DNA of 64,000 bases. It comes from Flavobacterium panici. Lineage in GTDB: Bacteria > Bacteroidota > Bacteroidia > Flavobacteriales > Flavobacteriaceae. This document shows, one piece after another, positions 1 through 8,618 of this stretch. Both the position numbers and the translations under genes were made by a program. The stretch's first letter is position 1, and each line of letters opens with the position of its first letter. The stretch lies in assembly GCF_903819335.1 (NCBI RefSeq), contig NZ_CAIJDE010000034.1, positions 1-64,000 on the forward strand, given 5' to 3'. A model generated the notes under the pieces. The model worked only from the letters and a program-made list of their open reading frames with translations. It was not told where the DNA came from and did no database searches.

Positions 1-62
1 AGCCACTTTTAATTTAAAATATTTATAAAAATTTTAATTCTAATAAAAAATATAAATAATAA

Positions 63-88
63 AAAAAGCGCTTATAAAAAGCGCTTTC
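63..88 (-). terminator. Intrinsic terminator of glnS
   Basis: On the minus strand a stem AAAGCGC/GCGCTTT with a 9-base loop is followed by a T-run (A-run on the plus strand at 61-67). It lies about 20 bases past the glnS stop codon. Confidence 0.8.
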
Positions 89-106
89 AATAGATTCTAA
101 TTATTT

Positions 107-2224
107 TTATTTTTTTACCATTTCAGATAAAATTTCAATTTCTCGCTCCGATGCATTTTTTGGAGGATTTGAATATAATTTTAAAATTTCATCATCAAAT
201 TGATTTTTGAAACTTTCACTTTCAATATCTCTTAAATTTAAAAGTGCTTTTGATCGAACATAAGTTGACTCACTTTTTAAAGACATTGAATATAATTTCT
301 TAACATCTTCTTCTTCAAAATCTGTAGATTTCCAAGTTGAATATTTCAAAATAAATTGAGAAAACAACAGCGAAGCTTTATTATTGTTGATATTCTTTTT
401 TAATGAATTTTGTAAAAGTGAAAAACTAGAAACATTTTTGATGTTCTCCCCTATTGCACTTTCAATTGCAATACGTTCTGGTTTAGTTTCAACTTTAAAA
501 TATTTGTTGATTTCTTTTAAAGAATTGTTGATGCTGTTCTCTTCTTTTTTACCTTTTTCTTCCCAGGCATCTTTCAATCCAACAGTTTTGTTAAATACTA
601 ATTTTGAAGTAGTTGAGTCTTTATCAACAGTAAAATAACCTAAACGTTGAAACTGAAATTTATCTTCATTTTGAACTGTTGCTAAACTTGGTTCAACAAA
701 TCCGGTTACAATTTCTAATGAATTTGGATTCACAAAATCTAAGAAATTTTTGTCTTTATAACTGTCCGGAGCTTCATCTGTAAACAAACGATCGTACAAA
801 CGAACTTCTGCTTCAAGAGCATGCTGAATTGAAACCCAATGTAAAGTTCCAGATACTTTTCTTTGGCTTGCTTCAGTGCCGCTTCCGCTTAAAGAATCGG
901 TGTCATATGTTACATGAATTTCTGTAATATTTCCTTCAGCATCTTTTATAACAGATTCACCTTTAATAATATATGCATTTTTAAGACGAACTTCTTTTCC
1001 TAAAGTCAAACGGAAAAATTTAGCTGGAGCTTCTTCTAAAAAATCTTCTCTTTCTATGTATAATTCACGAGAAAAAGGCACTTTTCTGAAACCTGCATTT
1101 TCATCTTCCTGATTATTTTCGGCTTCAAGCCACTCTTCTTTTCCCTCTGGATAATTTGTAATTACCAATTTTACCGGATCCAAAACAGCCATTACACGAG
1201 GTGCAATTTTGTTCAAATCTTCACGAATACAAAATTCTAAAACCGATACATTTATTAAATTATCACGCTTTGCAATACCAATTGTATTAGCAAAATTACG
1301 CAAAGATGCAGCTGTATATCCTCTTCTTCTTAACCCGGAAATTGTTGACATTCTAGGATCATCCCAACCGTTAACATGCTTTTCTTTAACTAGTTGCTGT
1401 AATTTTCTTTTACTAACAACGGTATGTGATAAGTTACGTCTTGCAAATTCTCTTTGCTTTGGACGCAGTTTATTTTCATCTAAAATTTGATCTAAAAACC
1501 AATCGTATAATTCACGGTGAGGCAAGAATTCAAGTGTACAAAATGAGTGTGAGATTTCTTCTAAATAATCACTTTGTCCGTGTGCCCAATCGTACATTGG
1601 ATAAATTTTCCAGCTGTCTCCCGTTCTATGGTGATATTTGTGTAAAATTCTGTACATGATAGGATCACGCATTAACATGTTTGTTGATTTCATGTCAATT
1701 TTAGCACGAAGAATATGTGTACCAGCCTCAAATTCACCGTTTTTCATTCTTTCGAATAAATCTAAATTTTCTTCAACAGAACGATTTCTAAATGGAGAAT
1801 CTGTTCCAGTTGTTGATGGAGTTCCTTTTTGAATAGCCATATCTTCAGAAGATTGGCTATCAACATAAGCTTTATCTTTCTTAATTAATAAAACTGCCCA
1901 ATCATACAATTGCTGAAAATAATCAGAAGCATAACGTTCTTCTGCCCAGGTATAACCCAGCCATTCTACATCTTTTTTAATAGCATCAACAAATTCCTGC
2001 TCTTCTTTTTCTGGGTTTGTATCATCAAAACGTAAGTTTACAGGTGATTGATAATCAATACCTAAACCAAAATTTAATGCAATAGAACTTGCATGTCCAA
2101 TGTGTAAATAACCATTTGGTTCTGGTGGAAAACGAAAATGAAGTTTAGTTTGTGAAAGACCTGATTTTAAATCTTCCTCTATGATTTGTTCAATAAAATT
2201 GAGTGATTTCTCTTCTGATGCCAT
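107..2224 (-). CDS. glnS: Glutaminyl-tRNA synthetase with C-terminal extension
   Basis: This class I aminoacyl-tRNA synthetase charges tRNA-Gln with glutamine in the cytoplasm. The nucleotide-binding HIGH motif is at residues 41-44, inside the GlnRS-typical PPEPNGYLHIGH, and the KMSKS equivalent is VVSKRKL at about 269-275. The anticodon-binding beta-barrel region follows to about residue 555, where the E. coli enzyme ends. At 705 residues it carries about 150 extra C-terminal residues, helical and rich in Lys, Glu, Ser and Asn, of a kind I associate with Bacteroidota GlnRS; their role is unknown. The start is ATG. A TATCTTTG-type -7 box sits about 20 bases upstream and a terminator lies just downstream, so it is probably transcribed alone. 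Confidence 0.97.
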   Translation of the reverse strand: MASEEKSLNFIEQIIEEDLKSGLSQTKLHFRFPPEPNGYLHIGHASSIALNFGLGIDYQSPVNLRFDDTNPEKEEQEFVDAIKKDVEWLGYTWAEERYASDYFQQLYDWAVLLIKKDKAYVDSQSSEDMAIQKGTPSTTGTDSPFRNRSVEENLDLFERMKNGEFEAGTHILRAKIDMKSTNMLMRDPIMYRILHKYHHRTGDSWKIYPMYDWAHGQSDYLEEISHSFCTLEFLPHRELYDWFLDQILDENKLRPKQREFARRNLSHTVVSKRKLQQLVKEKHVNGWDDPRMSTISGLRRRGYTAASLRNFANTIGIAKRDNLINVSVLEFCIREDLNKIAPRVMAVLDPVKLVITNYPEGKEEWLEAENNQEDENAGFRKVPFSRELYIEREDFLEEAPAKFFRLTLGKEVRLKNAYIIKGESVIKDAEGNITEIHVTYDTDSLSGSGTEASQRKVSGTLHWVSIQHALEAEVRLYDRLFTDEAPDSYKDKNFLDFVNPNSLEIVTGFVEPSLATVQNEDKFQFQRLGYFTVDKDSTTSKLVFNKTVGLKDAWEEKGKKEENSINNSLKEINKYFKVETKPERIAIESAIGENIKNVSSFSLLQNSLKKNINNNKASLLFSQFILKYSTWKSTDFEEEDVKKLYSMSLKSESTYVRSKALLNLRDIESESFKNQFDDEILKLYSNPPKNASEREIEILSEMVKK

Positions 2225-2243
2225 TATTTTATAGTAATTTTAG

Positions 2244-2251
2244 CAAAGATA
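2244..2251 (-). promoter_or_regulatory. Candidate -7 box for glnS
   Basis: On the minus strand this reads TATCTTTG, matching the Bacteroidota -7 consensus TAnnTTTG, about 20 bases before the glnS ATG. I see no clear TTG at the expected -33 position. Confidence 0.5.
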
Positions 2252-2256
2252 AAAAA

Positions 2257-2290
2257 GTTTACAGTTTTCGGTTTACAGTTTACAGTTTTC
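2257..2290. repeat. Short tandem repeat of a GTTTACAGTTT-like unit
   Basis: About three imperfect copies of a 10-14 base unit built on TTTACAGTTT lie between the divergent glnS and folB genes. This looks like slippage-derived intergenic DNA. No function is evident. Confidence 0.6.
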
Positions 2291-2341
2291 TTTAGAAACT
2301 TCTCAGTAAACCTGAAACTTAGAACTTGAAACTAAATTAAA

Positions 2342-2701
2342 ATGGGAGTTATTAAACTAAAAAACATTCGTACTTTTTCTTACCACGGATGTTTAATTGA
2401 AGAAGGAAAAATCGGATCTGATTACACAGTCGATCTAAAAGTGAAAACTAATTTAGAGAAATCAGCCGATACAGATCATCTTTTAGATACTGTTGATTAT
2501 GTTCATTTGAATAAAATTGTTACTGAAGAAATGGCAATTCGTTCGCATTTATTAGAACATGTAGCCAAAAGAATCAATAATCGTGTACTTGCAGAGATAG
2601 AAACTGTAGAAAAAACAACAGTTTGGGTTTCTAAAATAAATCCTCCTATTGGCGGTGATGTTGAATCAGTTACCATAAAAATGACGGAAATTAGAAAGTA
2701 A
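2342..2701 (+). CDS. folB: Dihydroneopterin aldolase
   Basis: FolB converts 7,8-dihydroneopterin to 6-hydroxymethyl-7,8-dihydropterin and glycolaldehyde in folate synthesis. The 119-residue length is normal for the family. The family pattern is visible: an N-terminal strand leading to FSYHGCLIEEG (about 13-23), then the central DTVDYVHL and the HLLEHVAKRI helix. The start is ATG. It is divergent from glnS and followed by the tRNA-Cys gene, which has its own promoter, so it is probably a single-gene unit. Confidence 0.93.
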   Translation: MGVIKLKNIRTFSYHGCLIEEGKIGSDYTVDLKVKTNLEKSADTDHLLDTVDYVHLNKIVTEEMAIRSHLLEHVAKRINNRVLAEIETVEKTTVWVSKINPPIGGDVESVTIKMTEIRK

Positions 2702-2749
2702 TTATTTTATTTAAAATCGTATTTTTTCAAAATAGTTCATATGAAACTT

Positions 2750-2778
2750 TTGAATTTTAAAGATTTTAGTTACTTTTG
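2750..2778 (+). promoter_or_regulatory. Promoter of tRNA-Cys
   Basis: TTG at 2750-2752 and TACTTTTG at 2771-2778 match the Bacteroidota -33 TTG and -7 TAnnTTTG elements, with an 18-base spacer. The mature tRNA begins 18 bases after the -7 box. Confidence 0.75.
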
Positions 2779-2795
2779 CCATCCGTTCAAGCAAT

Positions 2796-2866
2796 GGCGT
2801 CGTGGCCGAGCGGCTAGGCTGGGCTCTGCAAAAGCTCCTACTCCGGTTCGAATCCGGACGATGCCT
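2796..2866 (+). tRNA. tRNA-Cys (anticodon GCA)
   Basis: A full cloverleaf can be folded by eye. The acceptor stem is GGCGTCG with CGATGCC (one G-U pair). The anticodon stem GGGCT/AGCTC encloses the loop CTGCAAA with anticodon GCA at 2828-2830. The T arm is CCGG-TTCGAAT-CCGG, and the discriminator base is U, as expected for cysteine tRNAs. CCA is not encoded. The gene is flanked by its own promoter and a terminator. Confidence 0.96.
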
Positions 2867-2869
2867 CTA

Positions 2870-2900
2870 AAACCTTCAAAGCAATTTGAAGGTTTTTTTT
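2870..2900 (+). terminator. Intrinsic terminator of tRNA-Cys
   Basis: A perfect stem AAACCTTCAAA/TTTGAAGGTTT with loop GCAA is followed by an unbroken T-run. It lies 3 bases after the tRNA. Confidence 0.9.
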
Positions 2901-2936
2901 ATGTTTAATTTTTAGAAAAAATTAGATAAATATATT

Positions 2937-2991
2937 GGTTCGAATCCAGACGATGATTTAAAACCTTCAAAGCAATTTGAAAGTTTTTTAT
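2937..2991 (+). repeat. Degenerate second copy of the tRNA-Cys 3' end plus its terminator
   Basis: This segment repeats the T-arm and acceptor 3' half of the upstream tRNA (GGTTCGAATCC-GACGATG) and then the same terminator hairpin with one changed base in the right arm. It is offset by 92 bases from the original at 2845. The 5' half of a tRNA is absent. It may be the remains of an att-site duplication from a lost integrative element, or the remnant of a tandem tRNA copy. Confidence 0.8.
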
Positions 2992-3010
2992 GTCTAAACT
3001 TTCCACAATC

Positions 3011-3116
3011 TTGTCATTTTGACCGAAGGGAGAAATCGCACAAGTAATTCCGTAACTATGATCGCCAATCTTTATCGATATGCTAGTGCGATTTCTCCCT
3101 TCGGTCAAAATGACAA
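3011..3116. repeat. 31-base perfect inverted repeat (MITE- or REP-like)
   Basis: Arms 3011-3041 and 3086-3116 are exact reverse complements, beginning TTGTCA and ending TGACAA, around a 44-base centre. A related GC-richer fragment ending GGAATGAC follows at about 3128-3160. There is no credible coding sequence. It resembles small non-autonomous repeats scattered in Flavobacterium genomes. Confidence 0.8.
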
Positions 3117-3167
3117 ACTTTGTGTATACTTCGTGAGATTGCTTCGTTCCTCGGAATGACTATAAAA

Positions 3168-3197
3168 ACAAAAAAACCTCTGAAATTCAGAGGTTTA
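3168..3197 (-). terminator. Terminator of the rnr / DUF2807 / LysE operon
   Basis: The stem AAACCTCTGAA/TTCAGAGGTTT has a one-base loop. On the minus strand it is followed by a T-run, and it lies about 27 bases after the exporter stop codon. Confidence 0.8.
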
Positions 3198-3223
3198 ATT
3201 TTATATTTTTGAGTTATTAACAA

Positions 3224-3907
3224 CTACTTATTTTCTATTTTTTCGAAAGCGTTTTTAACCATTTCTTTTTCTTTTGGAAACCAGCCTTGAGTTATTAACA
3301 CTACTCCAAAAACCATTAAAACTATACTTATTCCTTTTTTGATTTTTAAGATATTAGTTGGTGTCATTTTAGATTTTAATTGTTTGGCTAATAATATTTT
3401 AAGACAGTCAACTAACAAATATGTTATGATTACTGAAGTAAAAAAAGTAATCATTCTTGAGTTTTGCATTTCTAATTTTGGTCCAACTGAAATAATTACA
3501 GCTAACCAAAAACCTAAAACTCCAATGTTGATAACGTTAAGTAAAAAGCCTTTTATAAATAAACTTCCGTAATTTCTTTTTATAATATCACGGTCAATTT
3601 CTTCATCATCAATTTTTTCTTCATTTCTTAATCTTACAAAGGAAATTATACCGTAAGCCAGCATAATTATTCCGCCAAAAATGAAAAGGGCAGGTTTATC
3701 TTTTAAACTCTGAATTAATCTATAACTTCCTAAATAGGCAATTGCTATAAAAAAAATATCACCTAGAACTACACCTAGATCAAATACCAATGCGGCTCTG
3801 AATCCTTTTGTAATACTGGTTTCTAATAGTATAAAAAATACCGGACCTACCATAAAGCTTAGAAAAAGTCCCCATGGCAGTCCAGCCAGAATATCATTTA
3901 TCATCAA
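3224..3907 (-). CDS. LysE-family amino-acid exporter
   Basis: This predicted inner-membrane exporter has 227 residues and five to six hydrophobic helices. The N-terminal LPWGLFLSFMVGPVFFIL resembles the LysE/RhtB family's conserved first helix with its G-P pair. A charged loop rich in Asp, Glu and Arg (about 92-110) separates the two halves. The family exports amino acids and related small metabolites; the substrate cannot be read from sequence. It follows the DUF2807 gene by 11 bases and is the last gene of that minus-strand run before a terminator. Two adjacent Met codons make the exact start uncertain by one residue. Confidence 0.85.
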   Translation of the reverse strand: MMINDILAGLPWGLFLSFMVGPVFFILLETSITKGFRAALVFDLGVVLGDIFFIAIAYLGSYRLIQSLKDKPALFIFGGIIMLAYGIISFVRLRNEEKIDDEEIDRDIIKRNYGSLFIKGFLLNVINIGVLGFWLAVIISVGPKLEMQNSRMITFFTSVIITYLLVDCLKILLAKQLKSKMTPTNILKIKKGISIVLMVFGVVLITQGWFPKEKEMVKNAFEKIENK

Positions 3908-3918
3908 ATTACTAGTTG

Positions 3919-4587
3919 TTATTTTACTTCTTCGATTTTACCTCCAAATACTGTTTTTTGATTTATTTGCTTTGGTTTACCATAAATGTAAATAGAGCCT
4001 CCTGCGCTTACCCTTGCGTCAACAAGGGTTGATGCATTAACATCGGCTTTTCCGCCCGCAGAAACGCTTACTTTAGTCTGAGATGTGGCTAATTTACTTC
4101 CTAAGAAATATCCGCCGGCTCCTAAACTTGCATCAAGGTTGTCTGCTTTACCAGTTGCAGTAATTTCTCCACCGGAAACTGAACTTACTTTTAGTTTATC
4201 AACATTCAAATCTACATTAATTTTTCCACCTTCCTGCGCACTTACTTTAAATGAAGTTGCTTTTATAGCATCTTTACTGATTACTTCTGCACCTTCATTA
4301 ACATCAATCAGTTCAATATGTTTATAATACAAAGTAACTTCAAGATCATTTCCTGACAGCAATTTAGGAAAAGGCATTCTTAATTTTAATACACCATTTT
4401 TGTTAACAGCTTCCAGCTCTGCTTCTCTTGCTCCTTTTACAACAACTTTATTTTCAGATGATGGAACTAATTTTACACTTAATTTATCGTAAACTTTTAC
4501 GGTATCAAAATCACCTAACTCTTTAGTAACCTGACTAAAAGACATTTGTACAAATAAAATTGCTGCTCCAATAAATAACTTTTTCAT
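3919..4587 (-). CDS. Exported DUF2807 (head GIN domain) protein
   Basis: The 222-residue protein starts with a signal peptide (MKKLFIGAAILFVQMSFSQ, cleavage after about residue 18). The rest is a beta-rich, Gly/Ser/Val/Lys-repetitive domain typical of DUF2807, which forms a beta-helix-like fold and is common in Bacteroidota. Internal repeats of the type VSAGGKADVNAST and VSAGGSIYIYG are visible. The predicted location is periplasm or outer surface, with no known activity. It lies 24 bases after rnr and 11 bases before the exporter gene, so co-transcription is likely. Confidence 0.85.
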   Translation of the reverse strand: MKKLFIGAAILFVQMSFSQVTKELGDFDTVKVYDKLSVKLVPSSENKVVVKGAREAELEAVNKNGVLKLRMPFPKLLSGNDLEVTLYYKHIELIDVNEGAEVISKDAIKATSFKVSAQEGGKINVDLNVDKLKVSSVSGGEITATGKADNLDASLGAGGYFLGSKLATSQTKVSVSAGGKADVNASTLVDARVSAGGSIYIYGKPKQINQKTVFGGKIEEVK

Positions 4588-4611
4588 ACTTTTATTTTTA
4601 TAATTAAACTT

Positions 4612-6792
4612 TTATTCTGCTCTTCTTAAAAAATGAAAATCCAGTTGTTTCTTCACTAAATCGGCATTTTTTACTTTCACATAAATTTCGTCCCCTAATT
4701 GCAAAATGCTGTTTGAGGTTGCTCCAACCAATGCATATTGTTTTTCATCGAAAGTATAATAATCATCTTTTATTTCTCTGATTCTTACCATTCCTTCGCA
4801 TTTATTAGAAACGATTTCAACATAAATTCCCCATTCTGTAACACCAGAAATAACACCAAGAAATTCTTCATCCTGATGATCCTGCATGTATTTAACCTGC
4901 ATGTATTTAATACTATCTCGTTCAGCATTAGTCGCTAAACTTTCCATATTAGAACAATGTAAACTTTTTGTTTCATATGTTTCTTCGTCTACAGAAGCTC
5001 CTCCATCCAGATAATACTGTAACAAACGGTGTACCATAACGTCTGGATAGCGACGAATTGGCGATGTAAAATGGCTGTAATAATCAAAAGCTAAACCATA
5101 ATGACCAATATTATCTGTCGAATATTTGGCTTTACTCATACTTCTAATCGCAAGAGTATCAATTAAGTTTTGCTCTTTTTTACCATTTACTTCTTCCATC
5201 AAAGAGTTCAATGATTTTGCAATATCGCCTTTATTTCTAAAATCAATTTTATAACCAAATTTAGCAATTACGGTTTGCATCGCAATCAATTTATCTTCGT
5301 TTGGTTCGTCGTGAATCCTGTAAACAAAGGTTTTCTTTTGTTTACCAATGTATTCCGCCACTTTTCTATTGGCAAGAAGCATGAATTCTTCAATTAAATG
5401 ATTAGCATCTTTTGAGATTTTAAAGTAAACCCCTTCTGGTTCTCCTTCTTCATTCAAATTAAATTTTACTTCAACTTTATCAAAAGAAATAGCACCATTC
5501 TGCATTCTTTTCTTTCTTAAAATCTTCGCTAATTCATCTAGTTTTAAAGTTGCTTCTACAATTTCATCTGAAACCACATAAGATTCTCCGGTAATTGAAA
5601 TATCAACCGGAATTGTATTGTCTTTTGTTTCAATGATATATTGTGCTTCTTCATAAGCAAAACGCTGATCTGAATAAATTACTGTTCTTCCAAACCATTG
5701 GTTAATAACCTGCGAAGTTGGAGAAACTTCAAATACGGCAGAGAATGTATATTTCTCTTCATTCGGGCGAAGTGAACAGGCAAAATTAGACAATACTTCA
5801 GGAAGCATTGGCACTACTCTATCTACTAAATAAACTGAAGTTGCACGTTGATAAGCTTCATCATCCAGAATTGTTCCTTCTTCTAAATAATAAGAAACAT
5901 CGGCAATATGAATTCCGATTTCGAAATTTCCGTTCTCTAACTTTTTGAAAGATAATGCATCATCAAAATCTTTTGCATCTTTTGGATCTATCGTAAACGT
6001 AAGCGTATCACGCATATCACGACGTTTTGCAATTTCAGATTCCTGAATCGAAGTATCTAATTTTTGTGCAAAAACTTCTACTTCTACCGGGAAATCAGAT
6101 GGCAATCCATATTCGGCTAAAATAGCATGAATCTCTGTATTGTGTTCTCCGGGTTTTCCTAAAACTCTAATTACAGATCCAAACGGACTATCGGCTCTTT
6201 TTGGCCAGTCATCAATTTTTACAAGAACAACATCTCCATTTTCTGCTTCACCTATTTTATCCTTTGGAATAAAAATATCGGTATACATTTTAGGATTTGC
6301 AGTTGAAACAAAAGCAAAATTTGCCTGAATATCAATTACTCCAACAAACTCTGTTTTATCTCTTTCTATAACTTCAATTACTTCACCTTCAGGTCTTTTA
6401 CCTTTTCTACGGTTATAAACGTAAACTTTTACTTTGTCTTTATCTAAAGCACGATTCAAATTATTAGTCGGAATAAAAACATCTTCTTCAAATTCGTCAC
6501 AAATAAAATATGCCGTTTTTCTGCTCGTCATATCTATCGTTCCTTCGTAATAATCCTGACTAATTGCTTTGACTAAATATTTTCCAGGTTCTGTTTCTAC
6601 AATTTTCTTTTGAGCAGCCAGAATTTTTAAATCTTTTATAATCTGGTTTCTGCTATTTGTATCGTCAAGTTCTAACTTTGCTCCTATCTGTTTATAATTA
6701 AATGGCTTATTGGCATTTTGCGATAAAATCTTAAGGATCTTCCCAGAGAAATCTTTCTCTTTTTTTATCGGCTTTCTAATTTTCTTACTCAT
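4612..6792 (-). CDS. rnr: Ribonuclease R (RNase II family exoribonuclease)
   Basis: This 3'-to-5' exoribonuclease degrades structured RNA. Its 726 residues show the family order: an N-terminal winged helix (about 17-75), two cold-shock-like RNA-binding domains (about 80-215), the RNB catalytic domain with metal-binding Asp residues in DPKDAKDFDDAL (269-280), and a C-terminal S1 domain (about 645-722). The HFTSPIRRYPDVMVHR segment of the RNB domain is also intact. It is the first gene of the minus-strand rnr / DUF2807 / LysE unit and diverges from the DUF2007 gene. Confidence 0.97.
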   Translation of the reverse strand: MSKKIRKPIKKEKDFSGKILKILSQNANKPFNYKQIGAKLELDDTNSRNQIIKDLKILAAQKKIVETEPGKYLVKAISQDYYEGTIDMTSRKTAYFICDEFEEDVFIPTNNLNRALDKDKVKVYVYNRRKGKRPEGEVIEVIERDKTEFVGVIDIQANFAFVSTANPKMYTDIFIPKDKIGEAENGDVVLVKIDDWPKRADSPFGSVIRVLGKPGEHNTEIHAILAEYGLPSDFPVEVEVFAQKLDTSIQESEIAKRRDMRDTLTFTIDPKDAKDFDDALSFKKLENGNFEIGIHIADVSYYLEEGTILDDEAYQRATSVYLVDRVVPMLPEVLSNFACSLRPNEEKYTFSAVFEVSPTSQVINQWFGRTVIYSDQRFAYEEAQYIIETKDNTIPVDISITGESYVVSDEIVEATLKLDELAKILRKKRMQNGAISFDKVEVKFNLNEEGEPEGVYFKISKDANHLIEEFMLLANRKVAEYIGKQKKTFVYRIHDEPNEDKLIAMQTVIAKFGYKIDFRNKGDIAKSLNSLMEEVNGKKEQNLIDTLAIRSMSKAKYSTDNIGHYGLAFDYYSHFTSPIRRYPDVMVHRLLQYYLDGGASVDEETYETKSLHCSNMESLATNAERDSIKYMQVKYMQDHQDEEFLGVISGVTEWGIYVEIVSNKCEGMVRIREIKDDYYTFDEKQYALVGATSNSILQLGDEIYVKVKNADLVKKQLDFHFLRRAE

Positions 6793-6902
6793 ATATCTTT
6801 TCTTATAAGGTTTAAAATTACAAATAAGAAATCAGATAATTCTTTTTAACAAATAGAATTATTAAAAATATAACTTTTCGTACATTTACAAAAAGACCTA
6901 AT

Positions 6903-7136
6903 ATGGAAAGCTTTAAGACGATCGCCGTATTCAATTATCTGCACGAAACAGTGGTTCTCAAACACTTACTTGAACAAGAAGAAATTCCATATTTTTTCGA
7001 AAACGAAGTGACGCTTTCTGTTATGCCGCTTTACTCAAATGCGCTCGGCGGAATCAAACTCAAAGTTCATCCAAACGATTTCGAAGAAGTGCAGCAAATT
7101 CTGGACAATCTGAACAATCCTCTTAAAATCGTTTAA
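6903..7136 (+). CDS. DUF2007 family protein
   Basis: A small soluble protein of 77 residues matching DUF2007 (annotated as putative signal transducing protein). The N-terminal strand is followed by the HETVVLKHLLEQEEIPYFFENE helix, and the C-terminal VHPNDFEEVQQIL helix completes a ferredoxin-like fold. Function is unknown. The start is ATG; a TACATTTA box about 15 bases upstream is a near match to the -7 consensus. It is divergent from rnr. Confidence 0.85.
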   Translation: MESFKTIAVFNYLHETVVLKHLLEQEEIPYFFENEVTLSVMPLYSNALGGIKLKVHPNDFEEVQQILDNLNNPLKIV

Positions 7137-8030
7137 ATTCTTTCTTTTTTCAAACTCAAAAAATTTTTTTTTCCTTTTCAACTTTTTTAGTTTTCAACAT
7201 ATATTAAATACAACAAAAAAGAAATTTTAAATTTAATTAATTTTTGATGGTTATTATAGCTTGTTAATATGTCGAATAAATTTATTTTTAAAAGTATTGA
7301 AATGAAGTTTCTCTTAGTTATTGGGAGTTATCAACATAGTTATATTGAGCTAAAAGATTAATTTATAAGACTTTTTGTATTTTAATTAACAACGGTTGAC
7401 AACCAAAAATGGATTCATTTTGTAGATAAGTTCATATGTTGATATTTGTTGAAAATGGCATTTTTGATATTGATAACTTTTCCAAAAATTCCTCAAACTT
7501 TATTAGGATTTTTAATTCCAGTTTTGGATTAGGTTTTTTTTTGACACAACCAAAAAAAACTTCTAATTTTCTATCTCAACTTATTAACAAATAATGTTAA
7601 CTTAAAGTTAATTGAATATCAACGAATTACGATTTGGTATTAACATTCTAAAATTTTAACAAATTTTTTGTTTATTCTTAATTGATTATGAGGTAGTTAT
7701 GGAGTTGTTGAAATTGTTGATAAGTGTTAAGTTTTTGATATGATGTGAGTTATAAATAATCCAGTATTTAGTGGATTTAACGTAAAGCACATAAAGTTTT
7801 TACTCAAAGTTGATAAATTGAAATTTGCATAATCTTTGACTAAATTGTTGCTGCAAAAGAACACAAAGTTTAGTTTTAAAGTATTAAATTTTTGTAAACA
7901 AATTCAATTTTGATTTTTTAAAACACAGTAAAATGTTAGTAAGCAAAAAATTAGTGAAAATTAGTGAAATTCGTGGCAAACATTTATTAATTGAGTAAAT
8001 TTGTACTACACAACTTAATAGTATAGAAAA
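7137..8030. other. Long AT-rich non-coding gap, candidate replication origin
   Basis: About 890 bases contain no credible gene. They hold DnaA-box-like 9-mers: exact TTATCAACA at 7328-7336 and its complement TGTTGATAA at 7715-7723. One- to two-mismatch forms occur at 7437-7445, 7468-7476, 7616-7624 and 7808-7816. Very AT-rich stretches lie between them. Most genes left of the gap are on the minus strand and most genes right of it on the plus strand, as expected around an origin. TAAATTTG at 7996-8003 is a candidate -7 box for rpiB. The origin call is an inference; it could also be an ordinary large spacer. Confidence 0.45.
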
Positions 8031-8459
8031 ATGAAAATTTCGATAGGAAACGACCACGCAGGACCAGAATATAAAAAAGCAATTGTGGCAATGCTTGAAG
8101 CAAAAGGATATGAAGTAACAAATTATGGAACAGATACTGATGCTTCTGTTGATTATCCTGATTTTGGACATCCGGTTGCAAATGATGTATCTGAAGGAAA
8201 AGCTGATTTTGGAATCGTTATCTGCGGAAGCGGAAACGGAATTGCAATGACGGTTAATAAACACCCAAAAGTGAGAGCCGGATTATGCTGGACTAAAGAA
8301 ATTGCTTATTTGACCCGTTTACATAATGATGCAAATATTGTGAGTATTCCGGCGCGTTTTACTTCTATCCCGCAAGCGGTTGAAATCGTTGAGACTTTTT
8401 TAACGACTGCATTTGAAGGCGGTAGACACCAAAATCGAGTTAATAAGATCGCTTGTTAA
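8031..8459 (+). CDS. rpiB: Ribose-5-phosphate isomerase B
   Basis: RpiB interconverts ribose 5-phosphate and ribulose 5-phosphate in the pentose phosphate pathway. The 142-residue length is normal for the family. The substrate-binding GNDHAGPEYK is at 6-15, and the catalytic Cys lies in VICGSGNGIAM (Cys65). The HNDANIVSIPAR segment typical of RpiB follows. The start is ATG, 27 bases after a TAAATTTG -7 box. A strong terminator follows, so it is probably transcribed alone. Confidence 0.95.
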   Translation: MKISIGNDHAGPEYKKAIVAMLEAKGYEVTNYGTDTDASVDYPDFGHPVANDVSEGKADFGIVICGSGNGIAMTVNKHPKVRAGLCWTKEIAYLTRLHNDANIVSIPARFTSIPQAVEIVETFLTTAFEGGRHQNRVNKIAC

Positions 8460-8510
8460 TAAGAGTCAAAAAAAAAATCGGGTGCTTCGCACCAAATAAA
8501 TAGAAACACA

Positions 8511-8544
8511 CCGGGCGGATTTTTAAAATCCATCCGGTTTTTTA
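8511..8544 (+). terminator. Intrinsic terminator of rpiB
   Basis: Imperfect stem CCGGGCGGATTTT/AAAATCCATCCGG with a minimal loop, followed by TTTTTTATTT. A smaller GGTGC-TTC-GCACC hairpin precedes it at about 8480-8492. Confidence 0.85.
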
Positions 8545-8618
8545 TTTAATTATTTAGAATACAGTTGATTAAGTTAAAGGTAATCATCAAAAATTTAGGT
8601 TATTAACAATGTTAATAT

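Noticed and set aside
2905..3108. 67-residue minus-strand reading frame
   Set aside because: It runs through the inverted repeat and the duplicated tRNA/terminator segment, with no start signal and no family resemblance.
7987..8264. Minus-strand reading frames over rpiB
   Set aside because: They are antisense shadows of rpiB with low-complexity Leu/Ser-rich translations.
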